Part shown: positions 51,694 through 60,769 of the stretch, one piece after another
Numbering within the stretch: the stretch's first letter is position 1
How the letters are laid out: each line of letters opens with the position of its first letter
Origin: CAWCPR01 sp963797475
Lineage (GTDB): Bacteria; Chloroflexota; Anaerolineae; Anaerolineales; UBA4823
Direction of reading: 5' to 3'
Assembly: GCA_963797475.1 (NCBI GenBank)
Contig: CAWCPR010000001.1
Span: 1,736,001-1,800,000 of the forward strand
DNA length: 64,000 bases
Made by a program: the position numbers and the translations under genes
The notes under the pieces: generated by a model
What the model saw: only the letters and a program-made list of their open reading frames with translations
Told to the model about the DNA's origin: nothing
Database searches by the model: none

Positions 51694-52800
51694 TTAGAAG
51701 TCAAAGTTGGCGATATTGTCTTTTGTAAAGACGGTTGGTGGTCCGGTAATGACGACCGCGTTCTTGCGAAAATCACGATCACCCAGGTTCGGCACGGTGA
51801 ACTTATTGCCTTCCATAGCTTCCACATTGCCAGTCGCCAGATCAACGCCAAGATACCCGGAAAGGTAACCCTCGTCATAGGGGCTCCACAGGGCAAAAGC
51901 CTGAACGACGCCACTCTCGATGAAAGCACGCATCTGGTTCGGGGTGCCGAGACCGGTAACCTGCAAGCCCTTGCCAACTGCGTTGGCGCCGCCGGGGAAA
52001 ACGCCCGCTGACTCAACACATTGGGCGGCTGCGGCTACGCCTACCGTGGTGGGGGCGATAATACCGCGCAGGTCGGGGTAAGTCGAAAGCAAGCTCTCAC
52101 ACTCCGTCAGGCTCTTTTGAGGATCGTCGTCGCCGTAAACGACTGTGACTAGCTCCATCTTGGAATACTTGGAATCCTGGAGGGCTGTTTTCATCCCCTC
52201 GATCCAGTAATTCTGATCGGGAGCATCTGCAGTAGCGCTCAGGATAGCGATTTTGCCTTCATAATCGATCAGCGAACCCATCAATTCAACCTGGCTGGCG
52301 CCGGTGATATCGAAATCCATGGGCAGCACCGCTGCATCACGGTGATCCTCGCTGCCAGGGATATCCGAGTTAACGATCAGGACCTTAATTCCCGCTGCGC
52401 GAGCGCGGTCAAAAACCTCGTTCAAAGCATCTGGGCTGTTCGGAGAGATCGCCAGGATATCTACCCCACGTTGAATTTGCTCCTCGACGAAGGGAATTTG
52501 GGAAGTCGCTTCTGCAGTCGCTGGCGCTGTAGTAGTGAAATTACAGCCGATCTCCAGGCAGGCTTGCTCGAAGCCGCGAATGATTGAATCGAAATAGGGG
52601 TTGCCCGTGTTCTTTGGAATGTAGACAATGTCAAGCGCCTGACCTCCACTTGTTGCTTCTGTAGGTGCGGGGGCTTGTACTGCCGTCGTCGCAGTGGGTT
52701 GGGCGGGAGCAGCAGTTGGCGTTGCAGATTGACAGGCGGAAAGCACGGCTGTCAAAACGAACAGCAGAGCGATTCCCCAATATAGAGACTTTCGTAGCAT
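51694..52800 (-). CDS. CUT2 sugar ABC transporter substrate-binding lipoprotein (rhamnose/AI-2 type)
   Basis: 368 residues, GGAGGAACC before ATG 52800. A lipoprotein signal (MLRKSLYWGIALLFVLTAVLS-A-C, lipobox LSAC) and a Pro/Thr/Ala linker precede the periplasmic-binding fold. Typical segments: VYIPKNTGNPYFDSIIRGFE, DILAISPNSPDALNEVF, IKVLIVNSDIPGSEDHRD, GIIAPTTVGVAAAAQCV and ALWSPYDEGYLSGYLGVDLA. These fit RhaS/LsrB-like binding proteins. It captures a sugar (rhamnose, AI-2 or a related 6-carbon compound) for the adjacent permeases. Sequence alone cannot tell the ligand. Confidence 0.88.
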   Translation of the reverse strand: MLRKSLYWGIALLFVLTAVLSACQSATPTAAPAQPTATTAVQAPAPTEATSGGQALDIVYIPKNTGNPYFDSIIRGFEQACLEIGCNFTTTAPATAEATSQIPFVEEQIQRGVDILAISPNSPDALNEVFDRARAAGIKVLIVNSDIPGSEDHRDAAVLPMDFDITGASQVELMGSLIDYEGKIAILSATADAPDQNYWIEGMKTALQDSKYSKMELVTVVYGDDDPQKSLTECESLLSTYPDLRGIIAPTTVGVAAAAQCVESAGVFPGGANAVGKGLQVTGLGTPNQMRAFIESGVVQAFALWSPYDEGYLSGYLGVDLATGNVEAMEGNKFTVPNLGDRDFRKNAVVITGPPTVFTKDNIANFDF

Positions 52801-52939
52801 GTTCGGTTCCTCCTCACTAAATTAATAAAGGTTGGTTGGATGGGTGGATAGTTTCAAAAGCTGATTGTGAAATTCAGTTTACAGGACGAAGGAATAATCA
52901 CCTCCTTTCCAACCCGGATACCGGGGGAATGGTTTCAGG

Positions 52940-54016
52940 TTACTTTCGCAACCGCGCAGACAGGTTAGAAACGATGACAGAGATAACGAGCAGCGTACCA
53001 ATGGCAGTTAACTGGCTTTCGGCTTTTATATTCGCTACTCCCATGCCGGTACGCAGAATAACGATAAGGAAAAAGGCGATGACTGCACCGAGCATACTGC
53101 CGCGCCCTCCGGTGATTTGCACCCCACCTAAAACTACAGCAGTGATTACATCCAATTCCCAGCCACGGGCATGATCATAACGGGCAACCCCCAGGCGAGA
53201 CACCATGACCAGCCCCGCAAAACCCGAAAGGAAGCCGGCAAGTGTAAATATCGCGATCTTAACCCGTTCTGTAGGAACACCGGAAAATCGCGCTGCTACT
53301 TCATTGGTTCCAATAGCAAATACCCAACGGCCAAACGTAGTTTTGTGCAGCACCAAACCAAGGATTATCGCCAGAACAACCAAGATAGCCAGAGGCAGCG
53401 GGATGGGTGTCCCTGGTATCATCACCTTGTGTATCCCCAAAAACCAGCTTGGGAAAACGATGTCACGGCTCCATGCCAGCTTGGGTCGGGAGTCGTCGCC
53501 CATCAGGATGTTGGCAACCCCCCGGTACAGCGCCAGAGTTGCCAAAGTGACGGCTAACGAAGGCAGTTTAAATTTCGATACGAGGGTGCCGTTCAACCAC
53601 CCTAACCCGGCGCCCAGGAGCAGCGAAAGGATGATGGTGATCCACATCGGCACATGTAAATCGAAAAAGAGCACGCCAGCAACACAAGCCACCAATGCCA
53701 GCGTCGAAGCGACTGACAGATCGATGTTGTTGCTGATGATTACAAAGACCATCCCGAGCGCCATGATTCCAATCTCGATATAGGTGGAAGTGTAGTTCAG
53801 CAGGAAAGGTATATCAAGGAAGTAAGGTGATAGCAGCGTTCCCATAATGAACGCCAGGATCAACAAAATGATCGTAACCAACTCAGGACGCGCTAGCAAA
53901 TTCTTGAGCCGATCGCCATTGCCAACAGATGCGCGATCGGCCGCGGCTGCCCGTTCGCTGACCGCAATCCCTTGGGGCGAGATCTCAGTGGTTTGTTTGC
54001 TTTTCATGTTCATCAT
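52940..54016 (-). CDS. CUT2 ABC transporter permease 1 (RhaP/RhaQ-like)
   Basis: 358 residues with a 40-residue hydrophilic N-terminus and about nine membrane helices. The CUT2 permease pattern is present: NIDLSVASTLALVACVAGVL, LPSLAVTLATLALYRGVANI, TNEVAARFSGVPTERVKIAI, and DVITAVVLGGVQITGGRGSM. The permease EAA-like loop (GRGS near the C-terminal loop) contacts the ATPase. Its start overlaps the stop of the second permease gene by 4 bp (ATGA), so translation is coupled. It forms the transmembrane pair with the 54013-55038 gene. Confidence 0.9.
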   Translation of the reverse strand: MMNMKSKQTTEISPQGIAVSERAAAADRASVGNGDRLKNLLARPELVTIILLILAFIMGTLLSPYFLDIPFLLNYTSTYIEIGIMALGMVFVIISNNIDLSVASTLALVACVAGVLFFDLHVPMWITIILSLLLGAGLGWLNGTLVSKFKLPSLAVTLATLALYRGVANILMGDDSRPKLAWSRDIVFPSWFLGIHKVMIPGTPIPLPLAILVVLAIILGLVLHKTTFGRWVFAIGTNEVAARFSGVPTERVKIAIFTLAGFLSGFAGLVMVSRLGVARYDHARGWELDVITAVVLGGVQITGGRGSMLGAVIAFFLIVILRTGMGVANIKAESQLTAIGTLLVISVIVSNLSARLRK

Positions 54017-55038
54017 TCTCCCGTGCTGGCGCGGCGCAGCTCACGCTGGATAATGGCATCGACGAGCACGGCCAAAAGGATCACGAAACCATAAACAGCA
54101 AGCTGCCAGGTGGCGGCGATACCCAGAATCGCCAGCGCCACGTTGATCGTGCCCAGCAAGAGACAGCCCAGCACGACGCCCAAAATATTTCCTGCTCCAC
54201 CAAACACGTTCGTACCCCCAATCACAACCGCGGCAATCACCGTCAGCTCAAACCCCACGCCGGTTTCCCCAGGGTTCACAAAACCGAAGCGTGAGGCGTA
54301 TAGAATACCCGCCAAACCTGCCATAGCACCGGTGATGGCATACACCATAAAGGTGGTGAATTCAACCGGAATGCCCTTCAGCTTGGCCGCCTCAGGATTG
54401 CCTCCAATGGCATAGATATTGCGGCCCAACTTGGAATAGCGCAGAAACAGGTAAGCCAGGACCGCCGCGATTGCAGCGATTATCACCACCCAGGGAACCA
54501 AGTCTATGCCAAAGGGGCCTTTCTGAGACCAGCGAATGAGATCGCGCGGCACGTAATTGGGGTCGATCTGTCTGCCCTGGCTGACGATAAAGGTCAGGCC
54601 GCGATAGGCGCTCAACGTACCTAATGTCGTGATGATCGGCGGGATGCGCACCCAGGCGATCAAAAAGCCGTTGAGTGCTCCCAGAACCAGGCCAATCAAT
54701 ATTGCCAGGATTGTCCCCAGGTAGATATTGAATCCTGGGAGATCACGGAAGATCATCCCAACGATGATCCCAGCCAGCGCCAGCGTTGACCCCACCGAGA
54801 CATCAATGCCGCGCGTGATGATGACCATCATCTCACCAATCGAGACCACAGTCAGAAGCGGGACCCACAGAAGAATCGACCTCAGGTTAAATGGTGTCAG
54901 AAAGCGTGGTTGGACCGCCGTGGCGCCAGCGACAATCAGGGCCAAGAACAAAACAATCCCAATTTCCCTGAAACGGGCTAGCTGAAAAGCGAAGGAATTC
55001 GAGTATCCCTTGTTGTAAGTTTTTCGGATGATCGCCAT
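54013..55038 (-). CDS. CUT2 ABC transporter permease 2 (RhaP/RhaQ-like)
   Basis: 341 residues, eight to ten membrane helices. CUT2 signatures: ITRGIDVSVGSTLALAGIIV, VRIPPIITTLGTLSAYRGLT, GGNPEAAKLKGIPVEFTTFM and TVIAAVVIGGTNVFGGAGNI. It is a paralogue of the neighbouring permease. Start ATG 55038 lies 5 bp after the ATPase stop (55044), typical of rhaTPQ-type transporter operons. The heterodimer would pass the sugar delivered by the binding protein. Confidence 0.9.
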   Translation of the reverse strand: MAIIRKTYNKGYSNSFAFQLARFREIGIVLFLALIVAGATAVQPRFLTPFNLRSILLWVPLLTVVSIGEMMVIITRGIDVSVGSTLALAGIIVGMIFRDLPGFNIYLGTILAILIGLVLGALNGFLIAWVRIPPIITTLGTLSAYRGLTFIVSQGRQIDPNYVPRDLIRWSQKGPFGIDLVPWVVIIAAIAAVLAYLFLRYSKLGRNIYAIGGNPEAAKLKGIPVEFTTFMVYAITGAMAGLAGILYASRFGFVNPGETGVGFELTVIAAVVIGGTNVFGGAGNILGVVLGCLLLGTINVALAILGIAATWQLAVYGFVILLAVLVDAIIQRELRRASTGE

Positions 55039-55043
55039 AGACC

Positions 55044-56561
55044 TTAAGCCCCTTCCAAAATCTGCCCGGTCGCAGCTGCCATGATGCGCTCGGCGGTCGC
55101 TTCGCTCTTGTCGAAGTGCGCGGTGATATGTCCTTCTCGCATCACAATGATGCGATCGCTCATTGCCAGGATTTCAGGTAGTTCGGATGAGATCATCAGG
55201 ATCGCCATGCCCTGCACAGCCAGCTCACCTATCAGGCGGTGCACTTCTGCCTTCGCACCGATATCAATACCCCGGGTGGGTTCATCCAGAATCATCACCT
55301 TCGGTTTTGTCAGCAGACATTTTGAGATCACAACCTTTTGTTGATTTCCGCCGGAGAGTTCTCTTACAGGCTGTCCGACGTTACGCAACGCGATGCGCAG
55401 CTTTTCCACATATTCCTGTGTGATTTGGCGTTCAAGGTTTTCCCTCACCCACCCGCCGCGGGCGATTTGGTCAATGATTGAAAGAGTGGCATTCTGGCTC
55501 ACTGACATCGGCATCAACAGGCCATAGTGTTGGCGGTCTTCGGGCAGGTAGATTAACCCCAACGAAAGAGCCTGGCGAGGGTGGGTGATCTTAACCTCTT
55601 TCCCATCCAGCCGTACGGTTCCACTGTCATAATCCAAAGTGCCGAACAAAGACCGCGCCACCTCGGTCCGTCCGGAACCGATCAAGCCGGCAACTCCCAC
55701 GATCTCACCCGCCCTGACCTCGAAATTAATATCTTCAAACTTCATTGAGCGCGTCAGGTTCTTGACCTCCAGCATCGGCTTCCCGACCACATGGTCTTCG
55801 CCTTTCTCAAATAGAGCGCTCAAAGGGCGTCCAACCATCATCCTGATTATCTCGTCCACGTTAGTTTCTTGAGGCTTGCGCACACCGACCAGTTCGCCAT
55901 CCCGCAGCACGGTGATCCGGTCGCTGATATCGAAAATCTCTTCCAGGCGGTGGCTGATGAATACGATCGCTGTACCCTGATCGCGAAGCTTGCGCATGAT
56001 TGCAAAAAGATCTTCAACTTCGTTGGGGGTAAGCGCCGCCGTTGGCTCGTCCATCAATAAGATTTTGGCATCCTGCGAGAGCGCGCCAGCCATCTCCACC
56101 ATCTGCTGGTCGGCGATGGATAAACCCCGCACCTTGCTGTGGGGGTCTAGAACGACGCCGAGTGATTGCAGGATTTCACCCGAACGCTGGTACATCCCGC
56201 TCCAATTAACCCTCTTCAAACCGCCCGAGACGGGCTGACGGCCGATGAAAATGTTCTCGGCGATATCCAATTCAGGGAAAGTTAGCGGCTCCTGGTGAAT
56301 TAAAGCAATCCCAAACTCAGTCGCAGCGTGGGGGTTGGGTATCTCCACCTTCTGGCCTTTCAGCGTGATGGTGCCAGCTTTGGGCTGGTGCACACCGGCG
56401 ATGATCTTGGCAAGCGTGGATTTTCCTGCCCCATTTTCTCCAACCAGACCATGCACTTCGCCGGGATAAATCTCAAAATCGACGCTCTTGAGGACGTTTA
56501 CCCCACCAAAGGCCATGTAGATACCGGCGGCTTTCAATACTGAGGATATTTCAGTCATCAT
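55044..56561 (-). CDS. CUT2 sugar ABC transporter ATP-binding protein (two ABC domains)
   Basis: 505 residues with duplicated ATPase domains. Domain 1: Walker A GLVGENGAGKSTLAKII, signature LSIADQQMVEMAGAL, Walker B ILLMDEPTAALTPNE. Domain 2: a degenerate P-loop GLIGSGRTEVARSLFG, signature RELSGGNQQKVVISK, Walker B VMILDEPTRGIDIGA. The unusual domain 2 P-loop is normal for RbsA/XylG/RhaT-type proteins. It energises the two permeases that follow. It is the first transporter gene after the cyclase gene. Confidence 0.93.
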   Translation of the reverse strand: MMTEISSVLKAAGIYMAFGGVNVLKSVDFEIYPGEVHGLVGENGAGKSTLAKIIAGVHQPKAGTITLKGQKVEIPNPHAATEFGIALIHQEPLTFPELDIAENIFIGRQPVSGGLKRVNWSGMYQRSGEILQSLGVVLDPHSKVRGLSIADQQMVEMAGALSQDAKILLMDEPTAALTPNEVEDLFAIMRKLRDQGTAIVFISHRLEEIFDISDRITVLRDGELVGVRKPQETNVDEIIRMMVGRPLSALFEKGEDHVVGKPMLEVKNLTRSMKFEDINFEVRAGEIVGVAGLIGSGRTEVARSLFGTLDYDSGTVRLDGKEVKITHPRQALSLGLIYLPEDRQHYGLLMPMSVSQNATLSIIDQIARGGWVRENLERQITQEYVEKLRIALRNVGQPVRELSGGNQQKVVISKCLLTKPKVMILDEPTRGIDIGAKAEVHRLIGELAVQGMAILMISSELPEILAMSDRIIVMREGHITAHFDKSEATAERIMAAATGQILEGA

Positions 56562-56626
56562 TCAAATCCGTTTTTATAAACGAAAAAAACAGGAGCGGCT
56601 CTCTCGCCTACATGGCTTCTCATCGA

Positions 56627-57325
56627 TTAAAAGGAAATGCTGTAATTCAGTCCTTCAAGGAAAGGGGTCAATTGTTCGATGTCTCCGTCAATTGCCATCG
56701 CTCTGCAAGGTGAGCCATCACGGCCTCGAATACGCAGCGGAAGCGCGATGAGGATAACTTCCTTGTTCTGCAGGCGGTCCAGGCCGCGCAACCCTTCAAT
56801 GATCAGGACTTCCGCATCTTTGTTCAGCAAAGAATGATGGGATGCGGTGTACTCAGCCGGGTAGGTAGTAGGAGTGTCCAGGGCAATGCAGGCTACGCCC
56901 TGCTCTGCCAACCACGTGGTAAGCTCAACCGTCAGAAAGGGTTGCCCGCCGAAGTATTTCGGATCATCGATGCACTTATCCCAGCCAGTGTGGAAGATCA
57001 GGCGGCTGCCCTTATAAATTTTATCCGCATAAGCCTGAACTTCACCCAGGGTGATTGGATCCCCGGCCTTCTTATAACTGAAATCCAACACGTGGGCCAA
57101 CCCAAAGCCCCTGCGCACGTCCAGGTTTTCCACAGTCCGGCCATTGTCGAAGAAATGGAAAGGAGCATCCAGGTGAGTGCCGTAGTGGGCGCTCATACTC
57201 AGCTCGGTGATGTTGTAATTCAGGTCTGAAATCTTCAAATGCGCCTTTACGTGCGTTTTGGGATCCGGCTCGAAAGTCGGTGCGCCATCGTAGATATCAA
57301 AGGATAGATCAACAAGGCGTAACAT
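56627..57325 (-). CDS. Cyclase-family (kynurenine-formamidase-like) metal hydrolase
   Basis: 232 residues; ATG 57325 with GGAG upstream, preferred over starts up to 57484. Pfam Cyclase signatures: LRLVDLSFDIYDGAPTFEPD, LSMSAHYGTHLDAPFHFFD (the HxGTHxDxPxH metal-binding motif) and SRLIFHTGWDK, VACIALDTPTTYP, EGLRGLDRL. Members hydrolyse N-formylkynurenine, cyclic amides, isatin or lactones using Zn2+ or Mn2+. In this catabolic cluster a lactone or amide of a sugar-derived acid is a plausible substrate, but that is only context. Confidence 0.88.
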   Translation of the reverse strand: MLRLVDLSFDIYDGAPTFEPDPKTHVKAHLKISDLNYNITELSMSAHYGTHLDAPFHFFDNGRTVENLDVRRGFGLAHVLDFSYKKAGDPITLGEVQAYADKIYKGSRLIFHTGWDKCIDDPKYFGGQPFLTVELTTWLAEQGVACIALDTPTTYPAEYTASHHSLLNKDAEVLIIEGLRGLDRLQNKEVILIALPLRIRGRDGSPCRAMAIDGDIEQLTPFLEGLNYSISF

Positions 57326-57404
57326 TTTTTTCTCCAATTTCGATGAATCTCTTCTCATCATATTGCGTGGTGCGCCATAAGCGCCCGACACTTTTTGATG
57401 AAAC

Positions 57405-57735
57405 TTACGCGTGGTGCGCCGACCACCGGCTTGCGGCCTGGGGCAGAGCGCCCAACCCGTTTCTCGACCAGGATTCGTAAGCACCTTCGACAGGGCGGCT
57501 GGCGTAACATTCTTTGTTGATCAGCAAAACAGTCATTCCGCCATCCGCCAGGATATTTACTCCGGTCACATAAGAAGCGTCATCCGAAGCCAGGAATAAC
57601 GCTACGCGTCCCATTTTGTGCGGTGTGCCCACGCGCCCTAATGGAATATTTTCATATCAGTGCTGCTGGTCGGCATCTAAATCTACGGCAACCTCCTGGA
57701 TCTGCTTCCAGATTAAGGTGTCGATCAGGCCGTGC
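57405..57735 (-). pseudogene. 3' remnant of an SDR dehydrogenase
   Basis: In one frame, interrupted by TGA at about 57659, I read IDTLIWKQIQEVAVDLDADQ, then IPLGRVGTPHKMGRVALFLA and SDDASYVTGVNILADGGMTV, which is the usual C-terminal third of a short-chain dehydrogenase. The nucleotide-binding N-terminus and YxxxK site are absent. The remainder to 57405 is not SDR-like. It is directly downstream of the intact SDR at 57725, so a lost third paralogue in this operon is likely. The overlapping ORF at 57405-57632 would translate part of it. Confidence 0.7.
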
Positions 57736-58552
57736 CCGCCAGACGGGTGACTTTACCCAGGCCCTCTGGCCCCATGCCCATATAGCCGCCATCTACAGCC
57801 AAATCCGTTGCGGTGATAAACGCCGCGTCGTCGCTAAGCAGGAAAAGCGTCGCGGCAGCCACTTCAACCGGTTCACCGCAGCGCCGCAGCATGTGAAATT
57901 CACCCCAGATCGGGTCCCACTTCTCGCGCCCACCGCCGTCCAGGTCAGCCGCTTTGAACACTTCACGAGTCCAGATCCATCCCGGACTGAGGCTATTGAC
58001 CCGGATGTTATACGGAGCCAGGTCAAACGCCATGCACTTCGTCAACGTATTAACAGCTCCTTTGGCTGCATTGTAAGTCCAACGGTTTGGTTGAGCGATA
58101 AAAGCCGAAATACTGGACATGTTCACGATCGCGCCGCCGCCCTGAGCCTTCATCGGTTCTGCAGCGTATTTGCCCATCACGGCGTATCCTACCGGGCCCA
58201 CCATAAAGGTGCGTTCCCAATCCTCGCGAGTCGCATCCAGGCCTTTCGCCGTAAACGAAAAAGCATTATTGACCAGAATATCCACCTTCCCCCATTTTGC
58301 CAGCGTCTGCACGACGACGGATTGACAGAAAGTTTCTTCTGCCAGGTTTCCCTGGCAGAACAACACTTCATAGCCCAGATCCGTCATTTCTCGGGCAACC
58401 GCCTCGCCACCATCTTCAATATCGGCAATCGTGACACAAGCACCTTCTTTGCAGAGTTCTTCCATGATGGCGCGCCCGATCCCGTTTGCGCCGCCAGTGA
58501 CGATAGCAACTTTCCCTTTAAAACGATCTTTTATTGGTATCCGGTTGTTCAT
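57725..58552 (-). CDS. Short-chain dehydrogenase/reductase
   Basis: 275 residues; ATG 58552 has AAGGAAA upstream and starts ten residues before the Rossmann motif. Motifs: VAIVTGGANGIGRAIMEEL (TGxxxGxG), VDILVNNAFSF (NNAG is NNAF here), IVNMSSISAF (Ser), WTYNAAKGAVNTLTKCMAFD (YxxxK), and FITATDLAVDGGYMG. The substrate is unknown; the cluster suggests a sugar-derived alcohol or hydroxy acid. It is downstream of a second SDR and upstream of an SDR remnant. Confidence 0.92.
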   Translation of the reverse strand: MNNRIPIKDRFKGKVAIVTGGANGIGRAIMEELCKEGACVTIADIEDGGEAVAREMTDLGYEVLFCQGNLAEETFCQSVVVQTLAKWGKVDILVNNAFSFTAKGLDATREDWERTFMVGPVGYAVMGKYAAEPMKAQGGGAIVNMSSISAFIAQPNRWTYNAAKGAVNTLTKCMAFDLAPYNIRVNSLSPGWIWTREVFKAADLDGGGREKWDPIWGEFHMLRRCGEPVEVAAATLFLLSDDAAFITATDLAVDGGYMGMGPEGLGKVTRLAGTA

Positions 58553-58605
58553 GAAGCGTTTCCTTGTTTCGCCTTTGCGTTCCATGCTCGAGAAAAGCTC
58601 TTCGA

Positions 58606-59346
58606 TCACGGCATTAATAAACCGCCGTTGACGCTCAATGTCTGGCCCGTGATGAAACTGGCTTGATCCGAGGCAAAGAAGAGCACAGCAGCAGCCACGT
58701 CGGACGGACGTCCGAGCCGGCCTGCCGGGATCTGGCGCACAATTTTTTGGACAGCGTCCGTATCCCAACCGCGCGTCATCTCCGATTCAGTGGTTCCAGG
58801 TGCAACTGCGTTCACCTGGATCTCGGGCGCAAGGACGCGAGCCAGGCTTTTCGTCAGACCAAGAATGCCCGCCTTGGAGGCGGAATAATGTACTCCGACA
58901 GCCAGTCCACCCATTTGACCGGCGCTGGAAGATATATTGATGATTTTTCCAGCCCCCTGGCTGCGCATGAAAGGGATTACCGCCTGGCTGCAAAGGAAAG
59001 CGCCCTTCAGATTAACGCCCAGGACTTTATCCCACTCAGCGGGGGTGATATCCAGGACGGAGGTGATCGGGCATATTCCAGCGTTGTTCACCAAAACGTC
59101 AACCCGTCCCCAGCGCGCTATCACTGCCTGGGCCATTTGCTGGACCTGTTCTGCATCGGTTACATCAGCCAAAAGCGCAAGAGCCTGGAAACCCGCTTGC
59201 TGCAACTCTTGAGTGGAGTCCTCGATCTCGCTGGCGTTCACATCCACCAGGCCTACACAGGCGCCTGCCTGGGCAAGGATTCGAGCGATCTCGAAGCCAA
59301 TCCCACGCGCTGCCCCAGTTACAACGGCAATTTTATTTTTCAGCAT
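58606..59346 (-). CDS. SDR oxidoreductase, FabG-like
   Basis: 246 residues. Motifs in order: AVVTGAARGIGFEIARILA, VDVLVNNAGICPITSV, IINISSSAGQMGG, VHYSASKAGILGLTKSLARV (YxxxK), VAPGTTESEMTRG, and ASFITGQTLSVNGGLLMP. FabG-like SDRs in catabolic operons are often dehydrogenases of sugars or sugar acids rather than fatty acid enzymes. It starts 8 bp after the E2 gene stop and is followed by the second SDR after 53 bp. Confidence 0.93.
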   Translation of the reverse strand: MLKNKIAVVTGAARGIGFEIARILAQAGACVGLVDVNASEIEDSTQELQQAGFQALALLADVTDAEQVQQMAQAVIARWGRVDVLVNNAGICPITSVLDITPAEWDKVLGVNLKGAFLCSQAVIPFMRSQGAGKIINISSSAGQMGGLAVGVHYSASKAGILGLTKSLARVLAPEIQVNAVAPGTTESEMTRGWDTDAVQKIVRQIPAGRLGRPSDVAAAVLFFASDQASFITGQTLSVNGGLLMP

Positions 59347-59353
59347 CCTGCTT

Positions 59354-60754
59354 CTAAATTAACCACAGGTAGGGATGCTCAACGAACTGTTTGATACGCT
59401 GGAGAAAACGTGCAGCAGGTGCGCCGTCTACCAGACGATGATCAAAAGTCAAGCTGAGCGCGACCATTGTGCGGACGGCCGGCTGGTCGTCTACCGGAAC
59501 AATGCGCTTTACCAGACGACCCACTCCCAGGACCGCACAGTTCGGCAAATTGATGATTGGAGTAAAAGCATCGATTTCGAAGCTCCCGAGGTTGGTAATA
59601 GTGAAAGTACTGCCCGTAAGTTCATCGGGTAAGGCTTTCCCCTGCGCTGCGCGGGTGAGCAATTCGTCAAACTCAGCGGCCAGCGCTCGCATGGATTTTT
59701 CCTGAACGTTGCGCAATACAGGCACGACCAGGCCACGTTCAGTATCCACTGCGATACTTATATTCACTGTATCCCAGAAAACCACCTCCTCGCCATCCAA
59801 AGAAGCATTCATATAGGGGTATTCCACCAATGCTCTGGCGACCAGGCCGGCAAAAAGTGCATTGTAGCCCGGCACAACCCCGGATTTCGAGCCGGTTTTC
59901 AGATCAGAGCGTATGCGCACCAGCTCGCTGGCGTCAGCGTCCGTCGTCAGAGTAACCGGGGCAGTAGTGTGGGCGCTTTCAGACATCCGTCCGCCGATCA
60001 ACCGGCGTAACGATCCGGCAGGCTTCCGCTGTGGAGATCTTTCATCAGCCGGGGTGGGCTGCCCTTCAGCCGCCAGCTCACTCCTGGATGCAGCCACCGC
60101 ATCTCGGATAGCCTGCTCGACATCCGCACGCTCAAGCCGCTTTCCTGGATTTCGCTCAGCGAGCCTGGCGATATCCAGCCCGGCAAACTCGGCCAGGCGG
60201 CGCGCGACTGGTGTAATCTGAACGGCTTCAACGCTGGTGAAGGCCGGGGAAGCATTTGAGGCAGCCAGGGCGAGGACATCTCGTTCTTTGATCTGGCCAC
60301 GCACACCGCTCGGCCGAGCCAGAAGCCAATTCACGCCAAGTTCTCTGGCGCGACGGCGCGCCGCTGGTGAAGAAGATGGCCGACCCGGTTGCGGGTAGTT
60401 TCCGTTTCCACCAGACAGGTGCTTCTGCTCATCGGGTTTCGACTGGAAAGGCACCATCGATGCGGAGAGCGGGGAGGCTTCGTCCACAAGCGGCGTTGTG
60501 TTGGGGGGATTTTCCCCTTCGGCTAATAAATAGGCAATCACTTCACCAACCGGAACCGCGCCATCTTCAGGCTCTCGGATTACATACAGAACACCGCTTT
60601 CAACTGCCTCGACTTCGATGGAGGATTTGTCGCTCTCCACAACCAGGAGCAATTCGCCGGCCTTTACAGAATCGCCGGGTTTCTTCAACCACTCTATAAT
60701 TTGACCGCTGTCCATCGAAAGCCCCAATTGGGGCATGACGACCTCATATGCCAT
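59354..60754 (-). CDS. E2 dihydrolipoyl acyltransferase with two subunit-binding domains
   Basis: 466 residues. An N-terminal lipoyl domain has the lipoylated Lys in VVESDKSSIEVEAVES. Two peripheral-subunit-binding-like segments follow: PAARRRARELGVNWLLARPS (about residue 130) and ITPVARRLAEFAGLDIARLA (about residue 180). The catalytic CoA-transferase domain ends in LTFDHRLVDGAPAARFLQRI with the catalytic His. E2 transfers the acyl group formed by E1 to CoA. No E3 gene (dihydrolipoyl dehydrogenase) is in the window, so a shared E3 must be used. Two binding-domain-like segments are unusual. Confidence 0.92.
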   Translation of the reverse strand: MAYEVVMPQLGLSMDSGQIIEWLKKPGDSVKAGELLLVVESDKSSIEVEAVESGVLYVIREPEDGAVPVGEVIAYLLAEGENPPNTTPLVDEASPLSASMVPFQSKPDEQKHLSGGNGNYPQPGRPSSSPAARRRARELGVNWLLARPSGVRGQIKERDVLALAASNASPAFTSVEAVQITPVARRLAEFAGLDIARLAERNPGKRLERADVEQAIRDAVAASRSELAAEGQPTPADERSPQRKPAGSLRRLIGGRMSESAHTTAPVTLTTDADASELVRIRSDLKTGSKSGVVPGYNALFAGLVARALVEYPYMNASLDGEEVVFWDTVNISIAVDTERGLVVPVLRNVQEKSMRALAAEFDELLTRAAQGKALPDELTGSTFTITNLGSFEIDAFTPIINLPNCAVLGVGRLVKRIVPVDDQPAVRTMVALSLTFDHRLVDGAPAARFLQRIKQFVEHPYLWLI

Positions 60755-60769
60755 GGTTGTCGCCTCTAC

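Noticed and set aside
57405..57632. Small independent gene of 75 codons
   Set aside because: Its first half is the truncated end of an SDR and its second half is not conserved-looking; it is best read as a remnant.
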